Assembly (NCBI GenBank): GCA_027295435.1
Contig: JAPUKX010000325.1
Span: 1-15,190, forward strand
Reading direction: 5' to 3'
Length of the DNA stretch: 15,190 nt
From: Planctomycetota bacterium
GTDB lineage: Bacteria; Planctomycetota; Phycisphaerae; Phycisphaerales; SM1A02
Positions 5,355 to 12,545 of this stretch are shown here, piece by piece. A program made the position numbers and the translations under genes. The first letter of the stretch is position 1, and the number at the start of each line of letters is the position of its first letter. The notes under the pieces are model-generated. The model ran no database searches. It saw only the letters and a list, made by a program, of their open reading frames with translations, and was not told the DNA's origin.

Positions 5355-7948
5355 ACGTGATGTTCAATCGCTGCATTCTTCTCTGCGCGGTCGCGCTCGC
5401 GTCGCCAACACTTGCCCAATCACTCCAGGATCGCCATGACGGGCCCCAACAGCCGTGGCTCCTCAACGACCGGCGACTGCCTGAGGCGCACGGCCACTCC
5501 ATGGTCTCACACTCGCAGACCGATCCGATCGACGCGGCGCAGAATCAAATCGCGGCCCAGAGGACTCTCCTGAGTGATCCCGCCATTGGGCCGGACCAAC
5601 GCCTGGCCAGCGTGCAGCGCTTGCTGAAGGTCCGTGCCCAGCTCATCGGCGCGCAGGCCGACGATCCTCGCCGGGGAGTATGGCTGGCCGACCAGGCGGA
5701 GGATCTGTTCTTTGTGCTGCTGCCGATCGAAGGTTCAGGGCTGACCAGTCTGTTCGGCCTGCCGTCGCCGGCGCAGCGAGCCCGAGCCCAACGCGTGGCC
5801 GGCCAAATCAACGACCTCACCGCCGAGGCTGAGATCGAAATCGAACGGGCGATTCTTGAAATCGAGTCGACCCCCGGCTATGTCGATGACATCGCCTTGC
5901 AGATGAAGCGGCGAAGGCTCGCTGATACCCAGCGCCATCGGCGGATTCCGTTCCTTCGCGGCATCGGGGCATTCCTGCACGCCCAACTGAACGTGCAATC
6001 GTCAGCCGATCGCCGGAGGCTCTACGAGCTCGCGGCCCGGATGCTTGAGCCGCTTGGCGGCCAACTGCCGGGGACGCTCGCCGGCCGGGCCCGGGTGTAC
6101 GCAGGGTTGGCTCTGGTCCGCCTGCGTGACTTCGAGGCGGCCGAGCGGTTGTTCGGGCTCGTGACCAGTGATCCTGCAAGCGATCCCGTTGATGTGTTCG
6201 CGGCTCTCATGGGGGCAGTGATGAGCCAGGCCGCCCAACATGGATCGCAGGCAGGACTGGAAGCGCTTGACTCGATCGAGCCACGCTACACCAACGCGGA
6301 TGCTCTGTTCTTCCGCGTGCTCATCGCCGACCAGCGGTTCCTGCTACGCCGGCAGCTCGCCTCGCAGACGACCGGCCGGCAGCGCGAGGAGCTCTTGCGC
6401 CGTGCGTTCGACGCCTACCTTGATCTGCTTGACGCTGAGCTGGGGGTCCCGGCCGCCACCGTTCGCCAAATCGTCTTCGCCCGACTCATCACAGCCGCGG
6501 ATGCGGATGCGCCGCTGGAGCAGCTTCCCGCCATTGTCGCGGTGGCGCAAGCCGAGAAGCTGGCCGGCGCGGATGATACCCGAGCCCAGGCCATCACCTT
6601 GTTCGGGCGACTCCTCTCGCGGCCCGATCTGGATCAACGAGCGCGTGCAGAAGCGCTGTTCGGCATGGCCAAGGCACTGCTTGCCAACGGCCAGCGGTTC
6701 GAGGCTGCACAGCGCTTCGCCCAGGTAGCTCGCGAGCATCCTGCCCAACGCGGCGCGGACCGCGCGATCGAGCTTGCCGCGACCATCGCCACCGAACTTT
6801 ACCGCAAAACCCCACGCGACCCGACGGTCCGCAGTTTCCTGAGCAGGACGCTGGAGCTACTGCTCAACCGGTTCCCAGATCTGCCGACGATCGACCGCTG
6901 GCGATCCACGGCGGGCCGCCTGGCCCTCGCCGAGCAAGGGTACGCACAGGCATTGGCCATCTTTGAGCAGATTCCTCCCGATGCCAAGCAGTGGCTTGAC
7001 GCACAGTTCATGCAAGCAGCCGTGCTACAAGCCTGGACTGAAACCCCCATCGACGCCGCCGAGCGCCGACGGTTGGCCACGCAACTGATCAATGCGGTGC
7101 AGCATGCCCGAGATGTGATCAACCGGGCGGTCGAGCGGGCGGAGACTGGCCAGCAATCAGACTCCCACTTGAAGTACCTTGCTTCCTTGAGGGTCTTTCA
7201 AGCAACAGCGCTCCTGGAGCTCGGCGAACCGCAGCAGGCGGTCGAGTCACTGCACGGCGCCGACACCGACCCGTCGTTCGAGAGCAAAATGATCGCCAAG
7301 GCGCTGCTGATCAGGATCGACGCGTACTACGCGCTGGGGCGTGGCAACGAGGTCGAGCACGAGATCGAGCGATTGCTCGAAGTTGCGCCGGACCGGGCGG
7401 GCGGCATTCTTGCCACGATGCTCAAATCGCGGCAGCACGGGGTGACAGCCCTCATCGAGATGAGCCGGGACGACGAAGCGACCCAGTTAGCCCGGCGCGA
7501 GCTGGCGCCGTTGGCCGAGGCCGTTGGTCGCTGGCTGGCGCTGGATCCGGCCGACGCACCAGATGCGGACGGATTGCGCTTGCGCGCCGCCGACGCATAC
7601 CGATCGGCCGAGCGCTACAACGATGCGCTGCGCCTGTACGACACATTGCTGCTGAAGCATCCCAACGCCGTCGAGGCGCTGTTGGGGCGGGCCGAATGCC
7701 TGTTCGGCCTGGGCGGGGACCAGTATCCACAGGCAATGGCTATCTACAAGCGGATCAGCAGCGCTGCGGCCGAAGGCGGCGACTACTACTGGCAATCACA
7801 GCTTCGCATGCTGCAGATTCTTGACCGCACGAACCGCAATACACACCGAATCGCGCCGCATATCCGACGGTTGCGACAAAGGGATCCGCAGCTCGGCGGC
7901 CAGCGCTTCCGCCGGGGTTTGGAGATCCTAGAGAATAAACACTCGTGA
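5351..7948 (+). CDS. Large exported TPR-type helical repeat protein
   Basis: The 865-residue protein begins with a clear signal peptide (MNVMFNRCILLCAVALASPTLAQS, cleavage likely after Ala22). The rest is almost all helical and rich in Ala, Leu, Arg and Glu. TPR-like pairs are recognisable at RARVYAGLALVRLRDFEAAERLF (about residues 245-267), ALFGMAKALLANGQRFEAAQRFAQV (about 435-460), LRVFQATALLELGEPQQAVESL (about 614-635) and AADAYRSAERYNDALRLYDTLL through ALLGRAECLFGLG (about 745-788). No catalytic motif is seen. The start ATG 5351 overlaps the preceding exbD stop (ATGA); an upstream in-frame ATG at 5276 lies inside exbD and would remove the signal peptide from the terminus. It is probably a periplasmic scaffold working with the VWA-ExbB-ExbD machine, comparable in position to CpoB in Tol-Pal operons. 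That role is inference. Confidence 0.85.
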   Translation: MNVMFNRCILLCAVALASPTLAQSLQDRHDGPQQPWLLNDRRLPEAHGHSMVSHSQTDPIDAAQNQIAAQRTLLSDPAIGPDQRLASVQRLLKVRAQLIGAQADDPRRGVWLADQAEDLFFVLLPIEGSGLTSLFGLPSPAQRARAQRVAGQINDLTAEAEIEIERAILEIESTPGYVDDIALQMKRRRLADTQRHRRIPFLRGIGAFLHAQLNVQSSADRRRLYELAARMLEPLGGQLPGTLAGRARVYAGLALVRLRDFEAAERLFGLVTSDPASDPVDVFAALMGAVMSQAAQHGSQAGLEALDSIEPRYTNADALFFRVLIADQRFLLRRQLASQTTGRQREELLRRAFDAYLDLLDAELGVPAATVRQIVFARLITAADADAPLEQLPAIVAVAQAEKLAGADDTRAQAITLFGRLLSRPDLDQRARAEALFGMAKALLANGQRFEAAQRFAQVAREHPAQRGADRAIELAATIATELYRKTPRDPTVRSFLSRTLELLLNRFPDLPTIDRWRSTAGRLALAEQGYAQALAIFEQIPPDAKQWLDAQFMQAAVLQAWTETPIDAAERRRLATQLINAVQHARDVINRAVERAETGQQSDSHLKYLASLRVFQATALLELGEPQQAVESLHGADTDPSFESKMIAKALLIRIDAYYALGRGNEVEHEIERLLEVAPDRAGGILATMLKSRQHGVTALIEMSRDDEATQLARRELAPLAEAVGRWLALDPADAPDADGLRLRAADAYRSAERYNDALRLYDTLLLKHPNAVEALLGRAECLFGLGGDQYPQAMAIYKRISSAAAEGGDYYWQSQLRMLQILDRTNRNTHRIAPHIRRLRQRDPQLGGQRFRRGLEILENKHS

Positions 7949-7961
7949 TTCCGCCGGACGG

Positions 7962-7986
7962 AGCCCCGGCATATTCATGCGGGGCT
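7962..7986. terminator. Hairpin between convergent genes, probable bidirectional terminator
   Basis: AGCCCC (7962-7967) pairs with GGGGCT (7981-7986) and, after one bulged G, GCAT (7969-7972) pairs with ATGC (7977-7980) around the loop ATTC. This ten-pair stem starts 13 bases after the TPR stop and lies before the end of the convergent UVR gene. There is no T-run on either side, so termination strength is uncertain. Confidence 0.5.
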
Positions 7987-8024
7987 GTCACGACAAGACT
8001 GCGCCTGGCATAGACGCGGGCCGC

Positions 8025-8780
8025 TCATTCGCGCAGCACGCGTAACTCGTCGCGGAGAATGGCGGCGAGCTCGTAGTTCTCGGCGTCGATCGCGGCTCGC
8101 AACCGCTCATGAAGCTCCATTCGCTGACTGACCGGCAATTTCGGGACCAGCGCGTCGCGCATCCCACGCAACAACTGCACCTCGTTGGCCTGATCAAAGG
8201 CATCGGCGTGCCCCGTCTGCTCGAAGACGGACTTGATCTCATTCAGGCCGCGATCGATCACCGGCAGCGCCTGTTTGGGTTGGCCTTGGGCGATGACCTC
8301 CTCGGCTTCACCCCTCACTCGCATCATGATCACATAGGGGCGGAACTGTTCGAGCACGGTACGATCGTCTTGGGTCGCAGCGAAATCTCGACACAAGTCG
8401 AACAACTCAAGATTGCGTGAGGTGTCGCGGATCACTGCCGCGAAGTCGCCCAGGGCGAACATGCCCACGTAGCGGTGGTAATACTGCACAGCTTCCTCGC
8501 GAAGGGTCCGGCATTCCTCGGGGCTGAGGACGAAGCCCTCCCGTCCCCCGCTTTGCTGGATATATCGCTCAAGGCGGTCCTGCTGGTAGATCAGCAGCGA
8601 CTCGAACCCTTCAGGGCGATGGGCGTCCGGCCGACCTTCCATCTCCATCTGCAACACGCCGAGGTCGATGCGGACCTGCAGCTTGGGCCGGCCATCGCGC
8701 CCGGTGATTCGTCGGGCATTGACTCGTCCTGGCTCATACGGCCACGATCGAAGCAGATCTGTCAGGTCAAACGCGTCCAC
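8025..8780 (-). CDS. UVR (UvrB/UvrC) motif-containing protein
   Basis: The protein has 251 residues. Its C-terminus (about 227-249, LRAAIDAENYELAAILRDEL) is a UVR motif, the helical hairpin by which UvrB and UvrC contact each other and which also occurs in McsA and other regulators. There is no nuclease or helicase domain. The N-terminal part (DLTDLLRSWPYEPG, then LQVRIDLGVLQMEMEGRPD, about residues 5-53) resembles a conserved protein I recall from planctomycetes, and the middle is helical and TPR-like. The cellular role is not known; a protein-interaction or DNA-repair-adjacent function is possible. The start is GTG 8780, with no strong ribosome binding site (TGAAG is the best candidate). 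It is convergent to the TPR gene and divergent from the sigma factor gene. Confidence 0.75.
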   Translation of the reverse strand: MDAFDLTDLLRSWPYEPGRVNARRITGRDGRPKLQVRIDLGVLQMEMEGRPDAHRPEGFESLLIYQQDRLERYIQQSGGREGFVLSPEECRTLREEAVQYYHRYVGMFALGDFAAVIRDTSRNLELFDLCRDFAATQDDRTVLEQFRPYVIMMRVRGEAEEVIAQGQPKQALPVIDRGLNEIKSVFEQTGHADAFDQANEVQLLRGMRDALVPKLPVSQRMELHERLRAAIDAENYELAAILRDELRVLRE

Positions 8781-9109
8781 GTGACGAACTTCACAAGTTG
8801 TATGAATTAGTCAAGATCATCCTATCGCGGGGGGATCAGCCCAGGCCAAGGCGTGGGGGCGGCTCAAGGGCTGCCCGAATCGAGCCGACGCTACCAAGCT
8901 ATAGCGGATCCACTCGAACCGATCAGACCGTTGTTGCTTGGGGTGGTTGGGAGACGTAGCATCAAGTGTCTGTCCCTTCTACAAATAGCACAGCTACCGC
9001 AGTGCAGCTTGGGTGGGAAAGTACGGTGGATGGCGACACATCTGCCGGTGGATCCAATGATTCGCCACGTCGCGTAATCCGCCTTGGGAACTTCGGATAG
9101 GGAGGATGC
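8781..9109. other. Divergent intergenic region between the UVR-protein and sigma-factor genes
   Basis: No convincing gene lies in these 329 bases; a plus-strand frame at 8853-9077 has no family resemblance and ordinary spacer composition. On the minus strand a TTGACT (8814-8809) lies about 29 bases before the UVR start but has no good -10 partner. A short inverted repeat AACTT-CAC-AAGTT (8787-8799) sits just upstream of that start. On the plus strand an A/T-rich TACAAAT (8980-8986) could be a -10 box, again without a good -35. The sigma factor's ribosome binding site is AGGGAGG at 9099-9105. Confidence 0.5.
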
Positions 9110-10036
9110 ATGGCTCGTACCGCCCTGCAAGGAGATCTGCAGCTTTATCTGAAGCAGATCAACGAGGTGGGTCTGCTTACCGCGCAAGAGGAGCGGGATC
9201 TTGGCTGGCGTGTCATCAACGACAACGACCACCTGGCCAAGGAAAAGATGATCAAGGCCAATCTGCGCTTGGTCGTTTCCATTAGTAAGAGCTACGCGCA
9301 TCGGGGCCTGTCGCTGGCCGACTTGATCGAGGAGGGCAATATAGGCCTTATCCGCGCCGTAGAAGGCTTCGATCCGGCACAGGGGGCGCGGTTCTCCACC
9401 TATGCCTCCTGGTGGATCAAGCAGGCCATCAAACGAACGCTGATCAACGCCGTCCAGCCGATCCACATTCCGGCCTACATGGTGGAGCTCATCGCCAGGT
9501 GGAAGGAGACGACACGGAGGCTGCAAGAAGAGCTCGGCCGGCAGCCCACCTCGCAGGAACTCGCCCAGGGTATGGAGGTCCCGGACAAGAAACTCCAGAT
9601 CATCCGCAGAGCGATCAAGGCGTTCCATAGCCCGCCGCAGGCGCCGGTCGGCGCGGACGGCGAGATCATTGACTTCGCGGATATGTTCGAGGATCTCCGC
9701 TGCGAGCAGCCCGATGAAATCATCGCTCAGTCGGAAGAGTTTCAGATGATCGTCAAGCTGCTCGATGCCATCGACGAGCGCGACGCCAGGGTGCTCAGGC
9801 TTCGGTTCGGGCTCGAAGGCCAGGAGCCCCTGACGCTGAAACAAATCGGCAGGGAAGTCGGGCTCACCCGAGAGCGCGTCCGCCAGATCGAAGTCGATGC
9901 GCTTCGGAAGCTCCAGGCTCGATTGGAGGATGAACATCCCAGCCGATTCTGCCGCGATGATCTTCATCCCAACAACGTGCCCGCCTCGGGCGCCCACCGC
10001 TCCAACCATCGGCCCGATCAGGCCGAGGCCGGCTGA
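9110..10036 (+). CDS. Sigma-70 family RNA polymerase sigma factor (group 2-like, no region 1.1)
   Basis: This protein directs RNA polymerase to -35/-10 promoters. The 308 residues start directly at region 1.2 (DLQLYLKQINEVGLLTAQEE, 9-28). Region 2 (about 47-112) includes NLRLVVSISKSY, DLIEEGNIGLIRAVEGFDP and FSTYASWWIKQAIKRT, the core-binding and -10-recognition segments. Region 3 covers about 118-200. Region 4 (about 212-272) ends in LTLKQIGREVGLTRERVRQI, the -35-binding helix-turn-helix. These segments are close to housekeeping sigma, so it likely reads ordinary promoters. Lack of region 1.1 and short length point to a group 2, RpoS-like or accessory factor. ATG 9110 follows AGGGAGG by four bases. 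An odd tail (about 275-308, EHPSRFCRDDLHPNN and on) is Pro/His/Asn-rich and unlike the core. The gene stands alone. Confidence 0.92.
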   Translation: MARTALQGDLQLYLKQINEVGLLTAQEERDLGWRVINDNDHLAKEKMIKANLRLVVSISKSYAHRGLSLADLIEEGNIGLIRAVEGFDPAQGARFSTYASWWIKQAIKRTLINAVQPIHIPAYMVELIARWKETTRRLQEELGRQPTSQELAQGMEVPDKKLQIIRRAIKAFHSPPQAPVGADGEIIDFADMFEDLRCEQPDEIIAQSEEFQMIVKLLDAIDERDARVLRLRFGLEGQEPLTLKQIGREVGLTRERVRQIEVDALRKLQARLEDEHPSRFCRDDLHPNNVPASGAHRSNHRPDQAEAG

Positions 10037-10117
10037 CGTCTCGCGCATTGCCTGCAGCGCCCGCGTAAACAATCGCAAATCAATCGCGATGCTCAGGTCT
10101 CATTGTACACCAGCGAT

Positions 10118-11254
10118 TCAGCGAGCCTTGTAGAACGGCAGCTTGACCACTTCGGCGGCTTCGGTGGTCCGTGCGAGCTCGATCTGCACGCTGCCGCCGG
10201 GTTCGGCAAACTTTGCATTCAGATATGCCATGGCGATCGGCCGGCCAAGGGTGGGGCTCAGGCACGCGCTGGTAACCCGGCCGATCGGGATGTCGCCTCT
10301 GAGCACGGCCATCCCCTGCCGTGCAGTGCGCTTCCCGTTGAGAATCAGCCCGACCAACCTCTGCGGCGGCCCCTTGCCCGCAATCATGTTCAGCGCCTCC
10401 TGACCGATGAAGTGCCCGACCTCGCTACGGTCGTCGCCCTTCTCGAGGGTGACCGCAAAGTTGAGCCCGGCAGAAAGCGGGTCGATCTCCTCAGTGATCT
10501 CGTGGCCGTACAGCGGCATGGCGGATTCCGTGCGCAAGGTGTCGCGAGCCCCTAGCCCGGCCGGCTTGACCACGGCATCGTCGCTATCGACGTTACTCAC
10601 GAGCAGGCTGATCGCCCCAGAAGCCAGCGGCGCCGGCAGGATCACCTCAACGCCGTCCTCACCCGAATAGCCGGTGCGCGAGATCGTGATCTGCACTCCA
10701 AGCACCGCCATACGTAGGAATCGATAACGCTTCAAACTACGCACCGCAGGCGCGAACGCCCCAATCAGCTCGATGACCTTCGGCCCCTGGATCGCAAGCA
10801 TGGCCGTGTCCATTGTCTCGTCGCTCAGGTCAAAGCTGAGGTCACCGCGCGTCTGCTGGAAGTGGTCGAGCAGCTTGAGGCGGTTAGCCGCGTTGCAGAC
10901 CATCAGGTACTCGTCTGCGCCGAGCCGATAGACGAGGGTATCGTCGCGGCATCCCCCTCGTTCGTTGCACAGAATCGAGTACCGGCACTGGCCGTCAGCC
11001 ATCCCGTCGATCCGGCGGGTGCAGACGAGGTCGAGAAACCGCAGGGCATCGGGGCCGGTGAACCGCAGCCGCCCCATGTGGGAGACGTCAAATATCCCGC
11101 CGCTTCGGCGAACCTGACGATGTTCCTGGATGATCGAGCCGTACAGCATGGGCATTTCCCAGCCAGCGAACTCGACCATCTTGGCGCCGTGCTCGATGTG
11201 GAACTGGTGGAACGGGCTGCGGATGAGCGCGGACGGATTAGTGGTGCAAGACAT
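10118..11254 (-). CDS. gcvT: Aminomethyltransferase, glycine cleavage system T protein
   Basis: GcvT takes the aminomethyl group from lipoyl-GcvH, transfers the methylene to tetrahydrofolate and releases ammonia. The 378 residues match the family's usual length of about 365-375. Motifs include an N-terminal SPFHQFHIEHGAKMVEFAGWEMP (about 13-35), GIFDVSHMG (53-61), RYSILCNERGGCRDDTLVYR (91-110) with its conserved N..GG..DD, SRTGYSGEDGVEVILP in the middle, the GLGARDTLRTES motif, and a C-terminal domain with GRVTSACLSPTLGRPIAMAYL. ATG 11254 is preferred over an upstream GTG at 11290 because homologues start close to this point; GAGG lies just two bases before it. The gcvH and gcvP genes are not adjacent. 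It follows lpxD by 93 bp on the same strand and may share its transcript, although the two functions are unrelated. Confidence 0.93.
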   Translation of the reverse strand: MSCTTNPSALIRSPFHQFHIEHGAKMVEFAGWEMPMLYGSIIQEHRQVRRSGGIFDVSHMGRLRFTGPDALRFLDLVCTRRIDGMADGQCRYSILCNERGGCRDDTLVYRLGADEYLMVCNAANRLKLLDHFQQTRGDLSFDLSDETMDTAMLAIQGPKVIELIGAFAPAVRSLKRYRFLRMAVLGVQITISRTGYSGEDGVEVILPAPLASGAISLLVSNVDSDDAVVKPAGLGARDTLRTESAMPLYGHEITEEIDPLSAGLNFAVTLEKGDDRSEVGHFIGQEALNMIAGKGPPQRLVGLILNGKRTARQGMAVLRGDIPIGRVTSACLSPTLGRPIAMAYLNAKFAEPGGSVQIELARTTEAAEVVKLPFYKAR

Positions 11255-11347
11255 CGCCTCAAGGTATCGCGATCGGACGCCTTTGGCCACGACCGGCCGG
11301 CCAAGCGCCGCGACATCGTTCCGTGAAACGCGTGGGGCCCTGAGCCG

Positions 11348-12436
11348 TCAGCTGTGGGTCTTGGCCGGGAACTGCACCACCGGGGGGTCGTCCTGCTTGA
11401 GCCGCCCCAGCTCGCGCTGCAGCTGCTTGACCCGCTGGGCCAGGCCGTACAGATCCATCCCGACGAGGAGGTTGCGTTTGGCCAGATCAAGGTCTACGGC
11501 AGGCGCCCCGCCGACCTTCCTTCCGCTGGGGACGTCCTGCACAACCCCGGCTCTGGCCGCGACCTGCACGCCGTCGCCGATTTTCAGATGCCCGGTGACG
11601 CCGACCTGGCCGCCCAGCACCACCTGATTGCCGACCTCAACCGAACCTGCCACACCCACCAGCGAGACGATCAGGCAATGGGCGCCGATGTGCGTGCCGT
11701 GGCCGATGGAAATCAGATCTGCGAACTTCGTGCCCGTGCCGATGCGAGTCTCCCCCATCGCAGCTCGCTCGACAACGCAGCCTGAGCCGATCTCCACATC
11801 GTCCTCGATCACCACAATGCCGGTCTGAGGGATCTTGTGATGAGCGCCGTCGTGCGTGGCGTAGCCGAAGCCGTCGTTCCCGATGACCGTGTTTGCGTGA
11901 ATTATCACGCGATTGCCGAGCACGCATCCGTCGTAAACCACGACATTGGGGTAGAGAATGGACTCATCGCCTACCCGGCCATTGACGCCCACGTAGGCGC
12001 CGGGATACAGCACGCAATCGCGGCCGATCGACGCGCCGGTCTCGACGACCGCATGGGGATGGATGATTGATCCTTGGCCGATGGTTGCTTGTGGATGAAC
12101 AGAAGCAAGGTTGCTCACGCCGTTGACGGCCTCGCCGACAGGCTGCGGATGCCGGCGTGATCCATGCAGCGCCACCATGGCATTGCGAAACGCGAAGTAT
12201 GGATCATCCGCAATCACATGAATCACCTTTGGCGGGCATGGTGTGTCGGGGGCCATGATTACGGCGGCGGCTTGCGTCGTAGGCAGAAAACGGGCGTACT
12301 TCGTGTTGGCCAGAAACGTCAACTGGTCCGGCCGTGCATCATCGATAGGCGCGCAGCCAGTGATAACCACTGAGCCATCACCGCCGGCAAGAGTAGCGCC
12401 AATTCGATCCGCGAGTTGGACCAACTGCATAGACAT
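11348..12436 (-). CDS. lpxD: UDP-3-O-acylglucosamine N-acyltransferase
   Basis: LpxD adds the N-linked hydroxyacyl chain from acyl-ACP in lipid A synthesis, in the cytoplasm. The protein has 362 residues (E. coli 341). An N-terminal uridine-binding domain (about 4-100, with PDQLTFLANTKYARFL) is followed by a left-handed beta-helix of hexapeptide repeats (about 110-310, such as ATIGQGSIIHPHAVVE). NTVIGNDGFGY (182-192) and KIPQTG match the family, and His246 in ISIGHGTHIG corresponds to the catalytic His239 of E. coli LpxD. A C-terminal helix (about 325-346, LYGLAQRVKQLQRELGRL) fits the usual trimer extension. ATG 12436 gives a normal N-terminus; upstream in-frame starts add unconserved Pro/Arg-rich residues, and a second ATG two codons later is possible. 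It is divergent from bamA across 109 bp, whereas lpxD is often downstream of bamA-skp. Its presence implies lipid A-type lipids. Confidence 0.94.
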   Translation of the reverse strand: MSMQLVQLADRIGATLAGGDGSVVITGCAPIDDARPDQLTFLANTKYARFLPTTQAAAVIMAPDTPCPPKVIHVIADDPYFAFRNAMVALHGSRRHPQPVGEAVNGVSNLASVHPQATIGQGSIIHPHAVVETGASIGRDCVLYPGAYVGVNGRVGDESILYPNVVVYDGCVLGNRVIIHANTVIGNDGFGYATHDGAHHKIPQTGIVVIEDDVEIGSGCVVERAAMGETRIGTGTKFADLISIGHGTHIGAHCLIVSLVGVAGSVEVGNQVVLGGQVGVTGHLKIGDGVQVAARAGVVQDVPSGRKVGGAPAVDLDLAKRNLLVGMDLYGLAQRVKQLQRELGRLKQDDPPVVQFPAKTHS

Positions 12437-12504
12437 CGTCCACTGAGCTACGAAGGTAGGCGGCTGGCGCCTCGCGGTCAATCCACCGGCCGGTTGGGCT
12501 TGCC

Positions 12505-12533
12505 TTGTTGGGGCGTTGGCACGCCGGTATGCT
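12505..12533 (+). promoter_or_regulatory. Weak candidate promoter for bamA
   Basis: TTGTTG (12505-12510, 3/6) and TATGCT (12528-12533, 4/6) are separated by 17 bases. Transcription would start only a few bases before the bamA ATG at 12546, leaving almost no leader. No Shine-Dalgarno is visible before bamA either, which would fit a near-leaderless mRNA, but both boxes are weak. Confidence 0.22.
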
Positions 12534-12545
12534 CCCTCAACTCCT

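Noticed and set aside
8853..9077. 74-residue plus-strand frame before the sigma factor
   Set aside because: No ribosome binding site, no domain resemblance, and it would occupy the only space for divergent promoters.
8891..10078. 395-residue minus-strand frame
   Set aside because: Most of it is the exact antisense of the sigma-70 factor. Only its first 45 or so residues look protein-like; this is mentioned in the sigma tail finding rather than called as a gene.
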